A DNA stretch of 64,000 bases from Hyphomicrobiales bacterium (GTDB lineage Bacteria > Pseudomonadota > Alphaproteobacteria > Rhizobiales > Rhizobiaceae): positions 106,696 through 170,695 of the forward strand of contig UBNV01000007.1 in the NCBI GenBank assembly GCA_900466945.1. The letters are read 5' to 3'. A model generated the notes under the pieces. That model made no database searches. It was not told the origin of the DNA and saw nothing but the letters and a program-made list of their open reading frames with translations. The number at the start of each line of letters is the position of its first letter. The first letter of the stretch is position 1. Below are positions 1-8,919 of the stretch, one piece after another. Made by a program: the position numbers and the translations under genes.

Positions 1-792
1 ATGCGACAGCTCTGGTATCGACCAGCGATCTGCCTGCTCGTAGCCAAGCCTCTCGAGATCCTGCACGAAGCTCGCTTCGTCGCGCATCTGATAGGGCACG
101 TAGGCATTTCCGATGCGCTCGAGCGTGACGACAGGTTTACCGTCCCGACGGAACGACACCTTGTTCAGAATGAGATGGGGAGGCAGCCGGGGAAGCGCTG
201 AGAGAAGGTTGGACAGGGGACGATCGAGATATTGCATCAGACCGGATCCGAGAAATACCGGAAGCACCGGGGCCACCGAAAGATCATCGATGAAGCGCAA
301 TTGGGTTATCCCCTCCTCGGCTGCTCGTCGACGACCCGCTTCGGCGATTTCCGGCAGGTCATAGATGACCCAAGGGAAAGTGTCGGAGAGATCGAGGAGC
401 CCGCGGAAAGCGCGAAACTTGGTCCCCATGTGACCACCGGCATCCAGAAGCCCCTCCGTCTCTCCCCTCAGCCGTGCCAGCCAGAAAAGCACGGGATAGT
501 CCCAAGGCGCGACCTTGCACATGGCATCGAAGGAGACCGGTGCAATTTCCTGATGATTGTAGCCAGCTAACCTTCCCGCTTTTTGGGCAGCGATGATTGC
601 GTCATCGAAGGACGAGTAGACCCCCGTGAATCGTCGGGGCAGCGGAGACAGATAGCGTAGCCTGCCGCCCAGTGCCCTGGCCGGACCCAAGGCCAGACCA
701 AGCCCGGTCTCGAAACCACGGAGCGCCCTGCGGGTCATCCTTTTCAAAAGGGCCACCCTGCGCGCTGTCGGGTCATACTCTGTTTGCAACAT
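1..792 (-). CDS. TIGR04325-type methyltransferase (3' end outside window)
   Basis: An open frame of 264 codons on the minus strand runs off the left edge, so the C-terminus is missing. Reading from ATG at 792, the protein has a basic N-terminus, then PWDYPVLFWLARLR and LLDAGGHMGTKFRAF, the latter resembling the glycine-rich SAM-binding motif I. FPWVIYDLPEIAEAG follows where a class I methyltransferase has motif II. I recognise this as the TIGR04325 putative methyltransferase family, usually found in surface-polysaccharide clusters; the substrate is unknown. The start overlaps the end of the flippase gene by 20 bp, which indicates co-transcription and translational coupling. The family call is from memory of its motifs and was not searched. 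Confidence 0.72.
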   Translation of the reverse strand, partial: MLQTEYDPTARRVALLKRMTRRALRGFETGLGLALGPARALGGRLRYLSPLPRRFTGVYSSFDDAIIAAQKAGRLAGYNHQEIAPVSFDAMCKVAPWDYPVLFWLARLRGETEGLLDAGGHMGTKFRAFRGLLDLSDTFPWVIYDLPEIAEAGRRRAAEEGITQLRFIDDLSVAPVLPVFLGSGLMQYLDRPLSNLLSALPRLPPHLILNKVSFRRDGKPVVTLERIGNAYVPYQMRDEASFVQDLERLGYEQADRWSIPELSH

Positions 793-2344
793 GCTCAACG
801 CCATCTCCCCAGTTTGATGTGACAGCAGGCAGAAACCTGCGCGAGATCCTGTAGAGCAAAGCAAGCGTGGCGCCGTAGATCAGGCAACCGGCCGCCATCT
901 GCAGAAAATTGACAACCAGCCCACTCTGGACCGAGAGCGTTCCCACCTCGCCCAAGAGCACGACGGCGCCGGCCATGGCAAAGGATCCCAGAAGGGGCAT
1001 GAGACAACCCTTCATGACACTCTGCCAGCGCACCGCGCCGTACCGACTTTGAAGCCAGGCTGAAACGAGGAAAGAAAAAATGGCGGCGAGCAGCTGTCCC
1101 GCAGCAGCGGCCACCACGCCCAGAGGCGAAAAAACCAGGATCAACCCCACGGCGACGAGACTGTTAACGAGGATCGCCGCTGGCACCTTGCGGATCGATC
1201 CGGCAAGCGACAGCAGCGGTTCGGTGACATAACCAGGCACGAGCAGAATCTGCTTGAGGGACAGCAGGCTGACCAAGATCGCGGCCGGGGCCCAGCCGGC
1301 GCCGAGCACGATCTGAACCAGCGTGCCGGACATCAAGGCAAGTCCAAGATAGATTGGGGCCGAAATCACCATGAGGAGGATGACGAACCGAGTGGCTTTC
1401 CGCCCGAGCGCGGGGGATGCCCCCTCCCCTCCGGGAGTGGCGCTGCCGTTCGCCATCGCGATCTTGCGGAATGAACTCCAGGCGATCTGCCGCGCCGGCT
1501 CGGCGACGATATCGGTAAAGGCCGAAACGATGCGCTCCGCGGCACGGTAGTAACCGGCATCTGCGAGACCAAGAACGCTGCCGACCACAAGCGTTCCGGA
1601 GTAGGAGCGGATCAGCACGAGAGCTCGATTATAGGTGATATGCTTCGAGAACTCGAAGAGTTCACGAACGAAAGCCGCTGTGATCTTCAGTGCGGGAAGC
1701 CATTTCAGGACGGCAAGCGACGCCACCAAGCCTGCCACCTGGCTCACCAGCTTTCCCGCCGCCAAAGCATAGATGTTCCAGCCGTGGAGGAGGCCGTAGA
1801 TGGCGATGAGGGTGGCGGAGCATTCAGCGGCAATGCGAATAATGCTGAGCTCCTTCAGCCGAGCGTCCGCGATCAACATGCCCTCGCAGACGGACGAAAA
1901 GGGCGTCGGCAGCAACCACAAACTGAAGACGACGACAAGCCACGCTTCGGCTGTCATATCGAACTGCAGGTCCAGGATGGCTGCTGCGCTAAGCCCGACG
2001 GCGGTTGCGCCCATGCCCGCGATCAGGGAAATGGTGGCAATCTGATCGACGCGACCATCCTCATGCGTTGTCTTCATCACGAATTCCCGCCAGCCACCCT
2101 CGGCGACGACGACAAGCAATGTGACCAGGGCTGCCGTATAGGAAAACAGCCCGAATTCTGCCGAGTTCAGAACACGTGCGGCGATGATGAACGTAGCCAG
2201 CTGGCTGACCTGCATCACGATCTTGGCAAGAAAGGTCCACATGGCGCTGCTGAACATTGTCTGGCCATCACGCCTCCAGCGCCCGAGAACGCCATCTCGG
2301 GAAAGCCACGTGCAAGCCTTTGCAAATATTCTTGTCATCGGCAT
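773..2344 (-). CDS. Wzx-like polysaccharide flippase
   Basis: This is a 523-residue polytopic membrane protein of the MOP/PST oligosaccharide flippase superfamily, which moves undecaprenyl-linked repeat units across the inner membrane. A basic N-terminus (about residues 1-28) is followed by about 12 to 14 hydrophobic segments. The first carries the family-like stretch TFLAKIVMQVSQLATFIIAARVL, shown here in part as QVSQLATFIIAARVL. Length is typical. ATG at 2344 is used; ATG two codons in (2338) has a better placed AGGA and is an equal candidate. It lies between the priming transferase upstream and the methyltransferase downstream, and fits a Wzx/Wzy-dependent pathway with the polymerase at 3548-4930. 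Confidence 0.85.
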   Translation of the reverse strand: MPMTRIFAKACTWLSRDGVLGRWRRDGQTMFSSAMWTFLAKIVMQVSQLATFIIAARVLNSAEFGLFSYTAALVTLLVVVAEGGWREFVMKTTHEDGRVDQIATISLIAGMGATAVGLSAAAILDLQFDMTAEAWLVVVFSLWLLPTPFSSVCEGMLIADARLKELSIIRIAAECSATLIAIYGLLHGWNIYALAAGKLVSQVAGLVASLAVLKWLPALKITAAFVRELFEFSKHITYNRALVLIRSYSGTLVVGSVLGLADAGYYRAAERIVSAFTDIVAEPARQIAWSSFRKIAMANGSATPGGEGASPALGRKATRFVILLMVISAPIYLGLALMSGTLVQIVLGAGWAPAAILVSLLSLKQILLVPGYVTEPLLSLAGSIRKVPAAILVNSLVAVGLILVFSPLGVVAAAAGQLLAAIFSFLVSAWLQSRYGAVRWQSVMKGCLMPLLGSFAMAGAVVLLGEVGTLSVQSGLVVNFLQMAAGCLIYGATLALLYRISRRFLPAVTSNWGDGVEHVANRV

Positions 2345-2548
2345 TCCTGCCTTATTCGTCTTCTACGATATGCACAGCGGGAATTCGTGTCGGCTTCCCT
2401 CTCGCGGCGTTCAGGATCGGGGATGACTTCAGACTTTGTTCACCATTCTTCGGTGTAATTCGGTTCTCATGGAAGCCCGGACGGCTAAGGCGCTCTCGTT
2501 ACCGTCATCAGGTTTCTTCAATGCACAGCACTGGCGAGAGGCTTACCA

Positions 2549-2641
2549 ATGAGCGAGATTGCTTTGAGACTCCAACTCAGATGGCTCGTCCTTCTCTTCT
2601 GCCTTAGCTTCTGGGTGGCCGTTGCCTATTGGGCATTCTGA
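2549..2641 (+). CDS. 30-residue putative membrane peptide
   Basis: A short rightward frame starts with MSEIALRLQLRWLVLLF and continues through a single hydrophobic helix rich in W and F to a TGA at 2639-2641. GAGAGG sits seven bases before the ATG, a good ribosome binding site. It lies in the 304-bp gap between the flippase and ExoY-like genes and reads opposite to both; nothing else was recognised in that gap. The basic N-terminal arm and single membrane helix fit a small membrane regulator. Small membrane proteins such as ExoX modulate ExoY elsewhere in rhizobia, but this one is not a recognisable ExoX. Existence as a gene is uncertain. Confidence 0.4.
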   Translation: MSEIALRLQLRWLVLLFCLSFWVAVAYWAF

Positions 2642-2648
2642 CCTCGCT

Positions 2649-3323
2649 TCATAGGTCGTTTCGAGCAAAGAGGACGACTACGATCGTCTTCATAATGATC
2701 GCCAGATCCGTACGTATCGAACATGTCTTGTAGTAGACGACATCGAACTGAACACGTTCTTCATATGACGTGTCTGGGCGCCTTGAGACTTGCCAAAGCC
2801 CTGTGAGCCCGGGCGTCATGGCAAGGTAGCAGTGCAGGTTCGGGCCGTATCGCTCGAGTTCCTCGGCGACGATCGGCCTTGGCCCCACGATGCTCATATC
2901 CCCCGCGAGGATGTTGAAAAGCTGAGGCAATTCGTCGAAGCTCGTGACCCTCAGAAGCCTGCCCAGCCAATGAATGCGCGGATCCTTCTTCAGCTTCTGA
3001 CTATCCTCCCACTCTTTCCTCCGGTCTGGATCCGTCTCCAGTAGGTCGGCCAGGACCTTGTCGGCATCTTTCCGCATGCTGCGAAATTTCAGGCAGGAAA
3101 AGGAGCGGCCGCCGCGACCTATCCGCTTGTGGCGGAAGATGAGCGGCCGGCCATCGACGAGCAGCAGGGCAATGGCAATGACGACGAGGGCTGGGAGTAG
3201 AAATAGAGCTGCCAGCAGCGACAAGACAATGTCGAAGACACGCTTCATGGTCCGCCGCGAGACTTCCGGCGGCGACATGAGTTCAGCGTCACGTTGGGTA
3301 AAATTGTCTGAATACAACGACAT
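2649..3323 (-). CDS. ExoY-like undecaprenyl-phosphate sugar-1-P transferase
   Basis: A 224-residue bacterial sugar transferase of the ExoY/PssA type, which starts polysaccharide repeat units by transferring a hexose-1-phosphate to undecaprenyl phosphate at the inner membrane. A single hydrophobic hairpin (about residues 28-56) precedes the catalytic domain with CLKFRSM, TSFDELPQLFNIL and GDMSIVGPRP, all hallmarks of the family, and PGLTGLWQVS near the end. The length matches S. meliloti ExoY (about 226) rather than the longer WbaP or polytopic types. ATG at 3323 is chosen, preceded by AAAGGACAGGGA; an upstream in-frame TTG at 3374 lacks support. It is downstream of the polymerase gene after a 224-bp gap. 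Confidence 0.9.
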   Translation of the reverse strand: MSLYSDNFTQRDAELMSPPEVSRRTMKRVFDIVLSLLAALFLLPALVVIAIALLLVDGRPLIFRHKRIGRGGRSFSCLKFRSMRKDADKVLADLLETDPDRRKEWEDSQKLKKDPRIHWLGRLLRVTSFDELPQLFNILAGDMSIVGPRPIVAEELERYGPNLHCYLAMTPGLTGLWQVSRRPDTSYEERVQFDVVYYKTCSIRTDLAIIMKTIVVVLFARNDL

Positions 3324-3547
3324 TCCCTGTCCTTTCGATATCCCTAAGCTGCCTTTCAAACTGCGCGGAAGCAATTGATCCAGGGAGGCAGCGGGTAAAC
3401 CGATAGGGGTAGATCCAACGTCGATCCTCGGCCGAAAAGGCGAGTGCAGCAGAAGGGCAGCATCGGTGCCGGCGTCGATTGTAACGGAGGATGAAGCGAG
3501 TGGTCATACTGAAGGCCGGGAGTAGCTGTTTCCCGGTACAGCAACCG

Positions 3548-4930
3548 TCAGGCTGGCAAGGGCGCCGCTGCTCTGACACCACGGGGAACAGCACTCCGCA
3601 ACCCTGCCATGACGAAGAAAATCAGGCCAAGATCCACGGTAGATCCGGAAATCAGCGCTCCGACGATAAGGCATAGACAGCCGTTTCGCGCTGCAAGCCC
3701 GACATCGGCCTCATAGCTTCGCGGTGTCCCACGAGGCAGAAGAACACCGGTCAGGAGAAAGAGAAGGAAGAACAACGTTCCTGGCACCCCGACATTCGCC
3801 AGAAGGGCAACCGCAAAGGACGATGTTCTGACTGTGCCGAGACCGACCCCCAGACCATAGGAATCGAAGAAGTTCGATATCCCGGACGCGTTCCAGCCCC
3901 CTCGCTCGAGGGCAGACAAAGACGTCGGTTTACTGAGGATGGTGATGTCGACGAAGTCATAGACCTGACGGTAGACGTCATCGCTCAAGATCAGCACGAA
4001 GACGAAGAGCAGCGCTGCAAGCGGAAATGCCAGGACGACGGCGAGGCTGGCCCGCGTTCCGGTCGAGCCACCGCAGCGGAACAGGCTCGTGGCATAGAGG
4101 ATAGCCAGACAGATCGGCAAGCCGGCGATCCCCCCGGAGGAAGTCGAGCGGACAATGAGGACGCAGGAGACGAGAAACAGAATCCCGCTTGCCTTGCCGT
4201 GACGGCCGCAAATCCACAATGTCCCACAATAGCCGACCACGGCCATGCTGGCGCCGGCGAAGGCCGAAGCCTCGGGCCATGAGCCGATAATGCGTCGCAT
4301 CCCTGCAACCAATTCGTCGGCATGAAAGGTGTAGGAGGCGTTCCGGATATAAGCGAAAAGATCGACGAGAGGCGTGCCAGGACTGACCAGGTCCGCAAGG
4401 CCGAAGAAGACATTTGCCGCGCCGAAGCCCAGCAAGCCGATTACCACGTGCCGGAAGCCCTGTGGCGTTGACGCAATGGCAAGGATAAGGCTGAAGGTCA
4501 CAAGATCCGCAACGAGGTAGACGGCCTGGGTGAAATTGCCGCTGACCGGGCCCAGCGGAATGGTGCCGTTGATGCCGGCGCTTGCGTCTGCACCGAGTGG
4601 GACGATGGTCATCGTGTCCTGTAACAAGCGCGGGGCGAAATAGCCGACAAAGACGCCATAGACCACCAGCAGAGTCAGCCAGACGAAGGGCTGAGACCTG
4701 AGAGCCCGGTCGATGACAAAGGTCGGATTGCCGTGCAGCCACAGCGTCGAGAGCAACAGAAAGCTTAGAAAGAAGTGGCCGGGCTGGATCCCCGTCGATC
4801 CGAACAACAGTGCTGCAGCACCGCCGAGCACCGGAAAGAACGAGAAGGCGATGACGGTTGGTCCGCTGCCCCGCAAGAGGCACATAACACCGATCACCAA
4901 TGCCACGATGCCGATAGGTTCGATACCCAA
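3548..4930 (-). CDS. O-antigen ligase/polymerase-like membrane protein (Wzy/ExoQ-like)
   Basis: This 460-residue protein is almost entirely hydrophobic, with about 11 or 12 predicted membrane segments and a longer periplasmic loop in the middle (about residues 165-225), the layout of Wzy polymerases and O-antigen ligases. The first codon in frame with a ribosome binding site is TTG at 4930, preceded by GAGGGGGC; no better ATG is available near the N-terminus. Sequence conservation in this family is weak, so the call rests on topology and on its place between a glycosyltransferase and the ExoY-like priming enzyme. It most likely polymerises repeat units exported by the flippase at 773-2344. 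Confidence 0.72.
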   Translation of the reverse strand: MGIEPIGIVALVIGVMCLLRGSGPTVIAFSFFPVLGGAAALLFGSTGIQPGHFFLSFLLLSTLWLHGNPTFVIDRALRSQPFVWLTLLVVYGVFVGYFAPRLLQDTMTIVPLGADASAGINGTIPLGPVSGNFTQAVYLVADLVTFSLILAIASTPQGFRHVVIGLLGFGAANVFFGLADLVSPGTPLVDLFAYIRNASYTFHADELVAGMRRIIGSWPEASAFAGASMAVVGYCGTLWICGRHGKASGILFLVSCVLIVRSTSSGGIAGLPICLAILYATSLFRCGGSTGTRASLAVVLAFPLAALLFVFVLILSDDVYRQVYDFVDITILSKPTSLSALERGGWNASGISNFFDSYGLGVGLGTVRTSSFAVALLANVGVPGTLFFLLFLLTGVLLPRGTPRSYEADVGLAARNGCLCLIVGALISGSTVDLGLIFFVMAGLRSAVPRGVRAAAPLPA

Positions 4931-4976
4931 CCACGCCCCCTCGATTGCATTCGACGGCTTTCGGCCTTGAAGCCGC

Positions 4977-6152
4977 TCAGGCCGATCGTGCTATTGTGTC
5001 CAAAACCTGTGCCTCCGCCGCCTTCGGATCCGTTCCCCCGCGAAGGATATCGTGGCTGATGCGGATATGATTGCGAATGTACTCATCCGCGCCCAGACCG
5101 CCACGCCCCATGCGGGTTTGCGCTCGGACTGCCATCTGGTGAGCCCGATCAGGCTGTTCTGCGACATCCACCAAAGCCGACAGCAATTGAGACTGGTCGC
5201 CAGGGGGAACGTAGCGGATCTCCTTGTCGGAGAAGTAATGTCGAAGCCCACCCGTGTCCGATGCGATAACGGGAACACCGGCCAATACGGCTTCCTCGAT
5301 GGCGGTGATCCCACTTGCATGCAGGTTATCCTGCAGGGGCACGCAGACGACACTCGCAGCGGCGAACGCGCCGATCAGTTCGGCAGCCGATTTCGCCAAC
5401 CGAACGTCGACATTCGGAATGCCCGCGACCAGCCGCCTGGGCACGGTCCCCGAAAGGATGGTCAGCGAGAAATCGGGCCGCTGTTTCGCGACATCGACCA
5501 GTGTCTTCCAGTCCCGATGCCTGTCATTGCCGATCGCCAAGATCCGAAGGGGTTGCTGCAGAGGCGCTCGTGGCTGGACAATCGTCTCGGAAGGGATGCC
5601 GAAGGGAATGAAACGCAGATCCGCGTCGGGAAAATGCGATTTGGCAACCTGCATGTTCACCGGCGACAGGAATGTCAGAACGTCCACGCGCTTGATCAGT
5701 GCAGAATAGAGATGACGTTTGATGACGGACAGCTTGCTCCAATGATCGAAGAGCCAGACCGTTTGTCCGATGATCTTCGTCTTAAAGCCTTTGAGCCTCG
5801 CCACGGCTGCAACTGCCAGATACTGGGATTCCGTATGGGTCCAGATAACGTCTGCAGTCTCGAGTTCTCTGCGCTGGCGCCAGGCATGCAAGAAGTCGAA
5901 CCCCAGGAGAAGCCGCGCGCCATAGCGGAGTAATTTGCCGGCCATGGTCTCGGGATAGGCCTTGGAAAAGGACACCACGCAGCCGAGGTCGTTCGCCCGA
6001 CCATAACCATAGGGAGTGTCGTCATTGATTCCGACGAGGCTTCCATCTGCCCAACTCGCCTTCCAGCGATCGACGTCCTTGTTTTCGGCCAGATGCACAA
6101 AGACACGCAACTCTCCACCGGATGTCTGACGATCGGCATGACTTGATGACAT
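4977..6152 (-). CDS. GT4-family glycosyltransferase
   Basis: A 391-residue GT-B glycosyltransferase that probably adds a sugar to the lipid-linked repeat unit on the cytoplasmic face of the membrane. The C-terminal half carries the nucleotide-sugar binding hallmarks: PLRILAIGNDRHRDWKTLV opens the second Rossmann domain, and HASGITAIEEAVLAGVPVI with SDTGGLRHYF matches the E-x7-E region of GT4 enzymes. The start ATG at 6152 is preceded by GTGGG; an upstream TTG at 6170 is less likely. It is the first gene of the leftward polysaccharide series, 46 bp before the polymerase. The 223 bp upstream, shared with the divergent GT8 gene, should hold both promoters; a small CGCCCC/GGGGCG stem lies at 6283-6297. 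Confidence 0.85.
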   Translation of the reverse strand: MSSSHADRQTSGGELRVFVHLAENKDVDRWKASWADGSLVGINDDTPYGYGRANDLGCVVSFSKAYPETMAGKLLRYGARLLLGFDFLHAWRQRRELETADVIWTHTESQYLAVAAVARLKGFKTKIIGQTVWLFDHWSKLSVIKRHLYSALIKRVDVLTFLSPVNMQVAKSHFPDADLRFIPFGIPSETIVQPRAPLQQPLRILAIGNDRHRDWKTLVDVAKQRPDFSLTILSGTVPRRLVAGIPNVDVRLAKSAAELIGAFAAASVVCVPLQDNLHASGITAIEEAVLAGVPVIASDTGGLRHYFSDKEIRYVPPGDQSQLLSALVDVAEQPDRAHQMAVRAQTRMGRGGLGADEYIRNHIRISHDILRGGTDPKAAEAQVLDTIARSA

Positions 6153-6375
6153 CGAACCCACTTGAAGCAAGAATGGAACAAAGTCCCGACAGAACGAGTA
6201 AAACTCGGCTCAAGTCAGGGCCAACTGCACGTGACACCCATCTAAAATGAAGTCAGCACATTACCTTACCCATTTCTTAACACGCCCCACCGGGGCGGAA
6301 AAGTCTCCTATCGGTCATTGCGGGACCGCTGATTCACTTGTACTTTTTGATGAACGTGGTTGAGGGGATTTCGAC

Positions 6376-7332
6376 TTGAATACCCAGTGCATCGTCTATG
6401 TCACCGACGAAAATTATTTCTTCCCAACGGCTGTTTCGGCCCTTCAGGCCCGCAAAGCGGCCTCCCTGTCGACCGATATCGTCATCGTCTTTACGGAAAA
6501 CTTCAAGCACAGGGCGGAAGCAGAGGATTTCTGCCGGGCGACCGGCATCATCGTGCTGGATGGCGCGCAATTCCTGTCTGCGAAGTTTGCCGAGGTCGAT
6601 CGGCGAGAATTCGGGGCACGTATCAGCATCGCTGCAATGGGCCGCCTTCTGCTCTCCGACCTTCTGCCCGCACACTACCGCCAGGCCATCTATATCGACG
6701 GAGACACTCAGATTGTCGGTGACCTCGCCGCTCTGGAGGCGGTGGAAGTCCCACAGGGCAAGGTGTTTGCCGCCATGGATTACATGTCGATCATCGAAGC
6801 CGCTCGCACTGGACAGCCGCAGAGCTACTTCAATTCCGGCGTTCTGAAATTCGCCCCCTCTGACTGGATCGGACCAGCAGCCTTTCGGTACTTCACAGAA
6901 CACGGGGGCCATCTTCACGATCAGGGTGCGCTGAACACCGTGGCGGGCGACGCCCCAATATTCATCTCGAACCGATGGAATTTCCCCAGGCAGTTCCTCC
7001 ACCTTACCGACAAGCACCCGACGATTATCCACTTCGCCTCCCATCCAAAACCTTGGGACGGGGTCTATTTTCCCTGTTCGCGGAAAGAGACCATTGTCTA
7101 CAGCGAGGCTGTGAAGGCCTATCCGCTGCTGGCGCTTTTCGTCCGAAAGATCTCCCTGCCCAGACGTTTGGCGTACCGTCTGCGCTCAATAGGGGACCGA
7201 ATGGCTTATTATCTGCCGTTTCTGAGACGTGGTACAGATCCTGAGGCAATTCGCCGGGTGGTCTGCGACTGGCACTATGACGAGACAGCGCTATCGCCTT
7301 CCCGCAATGCCCAAGAGCCCAAGCCCGTCTAG
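6376..7332 (+). CDS. GT8-family glycosyltransferase
   Basis: A 318-residue GT-A enzyme of the GT8 (LPS galactosyl/glucosyltransferase, glycogenin-like) family. The metal-binding DxD motif is DGD at residues 108-110 in IYIDGDTQIVGDL. QSYFNSGVLKF and HLHDQGALNTV match the conserved donor and acceptor site motifs, and IIHFASHPKPW matches the C-terminal HxxGxxKPW-like element. A TTG at 6376 is used as start because GAGGGG is suitably placed eight bases upstream and no in-frame ATG precedes the conserved N-terminal strand. It is 70 bp upstream of a secreted glycoside hydrolase and divergent from the other polysaccharide genes. Confidence 0.88.
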   Translation: MNTQCIVYVTDENYFFPTAVSALQARKAASLSTDIVIVFTENFKHRAEAEDFCRATGIIVLDGAQFLSAKFAEVDRREFGARISIAAMGRLLLSDLLPAHYRQAIYIDGDTQIVGDLAALEAVEVPQGKVFAAMDYMSIIEAARTGQPQSYFNSGVLKFAPSDWIGPAAFRYFTEHGGHLHDQGALNTVAGDAPIFISNRWNFPRQFLHLTDKHPTIIHFASHPKPWDGVYFPCSRKETIVYSEAVKAYPLLALFVRKISLPRRLAYRLRSIGDRMAYYLPFLRRGTDPEAIRRVVCDWHYDETALSPSRNAQEPKPV

Positions 7333-7402
7333 CCGCACGGCGTCAAATACGACACCAGTGCCGCCACTCTGGCTGACAGCTACGGCGTGAGGAGAGCACT
7401 GG

Positions 7403-8776
7403 GTGATGAAAACAAAGGGCAGGACAACCGTAGACCTCCGGAAGGCGACCAGCCTTGCGGGCATCTTTCTGGCGGTCGGAAGCGCAACCACAATGCCGGC
7501 ATCTGCAGCAGAAGTCCTAGCCCAGCCTACCTCTGCCTTTCTCGACAGCATCGGGGTCGTTTCCACTTTCGAGGACCGGGGCCAGCCTTATGAAAAGACG
7601 CTCGAAATGCTCCGCTATGGGGGCTTTCGGTGGCTTCGCGGTGGAATCGAAGGTCTTCGCGAGCAAGGTCCCCTGACGATCGATAGCTTCCTGCGGCTGC
7701 ACAAGGAGGCGGGCGTCAAGATCAGTTGGGGGTTAGGCAGCGGCATCAGTGACCTCGATCGCCTCCTGTCGACAGGGCGCATTCTGGCCGAAGCCGGTGC
7801 GCTCTTGGCCTTCGAAGGCAACAACGAGCCGAACAACTGGCCCGTCACCTACAAGGGACGGCAGGGAGGAGGTCGAGGCTCGTGGGTCCCGGTGGCCGAG
7901 CTACATGCTGACCTCTACCGCGCCGTCAAGAGCGATCCCCTGCTGGCCGAATACCCGGTCTGGTCGGTTTCAGAGCCCGGTGCACAGACGGACAATGCCG
8001 GTCTGCAGTTTCTGGAAATACCGGAAGGCGCCGGCACCCTGATGCCGTCAGGAACACGCTTCGCCGACTACGCCAATGTCCACAATTACCTCTACCACCC
8101 GAACGTACCGGACCCCGCCGACAACAAGAGCTGGAATGCCGCCGATCCAACCAGCTCCTCATCGGTGGACGGCCTCTTTGGCAATTTCGGTAGGACCTGG
8201 GCAAACAGGCATCAAGGCTATCCGGAGGCAGTCCTCGCAGATCTGCCGCGCGTGACGACCGAAACCGGCGTGGCCATCAAGGGGGAGGTGGACGAAGAGC
8301 TCCAAGGCGTAAACCTGGTCAACTTGTATCTGTCGCAGTTTGCCCGGGGCTACAGCTACACGTCGGTCTATATTCTGCGAGACCGAACGGACGAACAGGG
8401 TGCCCAGACCTATGGCTTCTTTCGTCCCGACTTCAGCCCGAGACTGGCGGCGCACTACCTGCACAACCTCACCCGGATCCTGGATGACTCTGGCCGCCGG
8501 GACGTGTTGGACCGGCTCGACTACGAGATCAGCCCGCAAGCGGAGACAGTCCATGATCTGCTACTGCAAGACAGCGATGGCGCGTTTCAACTGGTCATCT
8601 GGGGCGAGGCTCTGACGGGCGAGACCATGATCAAGGTCAATCTTCGGGACAAGGTCAAGCGGGTGGAACTGTACGATGCCGTCAAGGGCACCACACCCCT
8701 TGCAACCTTTAAGGGCACCTCGCAGATCGAACTCGGCGTGAGTGATCATCCGCTGGTATTGAAGCTCGTGTTTTAA
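7403..8776 (+). CDS. secreted glycoside hydrolase, GH-A clan-like
   Basis: A 457-residue exported protein. Residues 1-36 form a signal peptide (basic start, hydrophobic core SLAGIFLAVGSATT, then PASAAE). The rest looks like a (beta/alpha)8 retaining glycosidase: FEGNNEPNNW supplies an N-E pair with Glu142 as probable acid/base, and VTTETG supplies Glu287 as probable nucleophile, the spacing expected in clan GH-A. The last 75 residues look like a small beta domain. Specificity is unknown; the location suggests it trims the polysaccharide made by the neighbouring genes or by the GT8 enzyme. The GTG at 7403 and the ATG at 7406 are equally possible starts after GAGGAGAG. A few relatives are annotated only as hypothetical, so the exact GH family is left open. 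Confidence 0.72.
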   Translation: MMKTKGRTTVDLRKATSLAGIFLAVGSATTMPASAAEVLAQPTSAFLDSIGVVSTFEDRGQPYEKTLEMLRYGGFRWLRGGIEGLREQGPLTIDSFLRLHKEAGVKISWGLGSGISDLDRLLSTGRILAEAGALLAFEGNNEPNNWPVTYKGRQGGGRGSWVPVAELHADLYRAVKSDPLLAEYPVWSVSEPGAQTDNAGLQFLEIPEGAGTLMPSGTRFADYANVHNYLYHPNVPDPADNKSWNAADPTSSSSVDGLFGNFGRTWANRHQGYPEAVLADLPRVTTETGVAIKGEVDEELQGVNLVNLYLSQFARGYSYTSVYILRDRTDEQGAQTYGFFRPDFSPRLAAHYLHNLTRILDDSGRRDVLDRLDYEISPQAETVHDLLLQDSDGAFQLVIWGEALTGETMIKVNLRDKVKRVELYDAVKGTTPLATFKGTSQIELGVSDHPLVLKLVF

Positions 8777-8811
8777 AACTGGTTTTCAGTCAATCACGAG
8801 GACTGCTGCAC

Positions 8812-8855
8812 ACAAAAAAGAAACGGAGCCCCGCCCTCAAGGGCAGCCGGCTCCG
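8812..8855 (-). terminator. rho-independent terminator of the LuxR-type gene
   Basis: CGGAGCC at 8824-8830 pairs with GGCTCCG at 8849-8855, and GCCCT pairs with AGGGC inside the loop. Read on the minus strand the stem is followed directly by a T-rich stretch (complement of 8811-8823). It lies 65 bp after the LuxR-type stop at 8920. On the plus strand no T-run follows, so it is weaker as an end for the hydrolase gene. Confidence 0.8.
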
Positions 8856-8919
8856 ATGTCGCAATTCCAGACAAAACGGCGCTCCAAAACCCACGAAGGC
8901 CGGATTTGCAGCGGTATTC

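Noticed and set aside
1640..2458. 272-codon open frame on the plus strand
   Set aside because: Antisense to the flippase gene; Cys/His/Gly-rich composition typical of a shadow frame.
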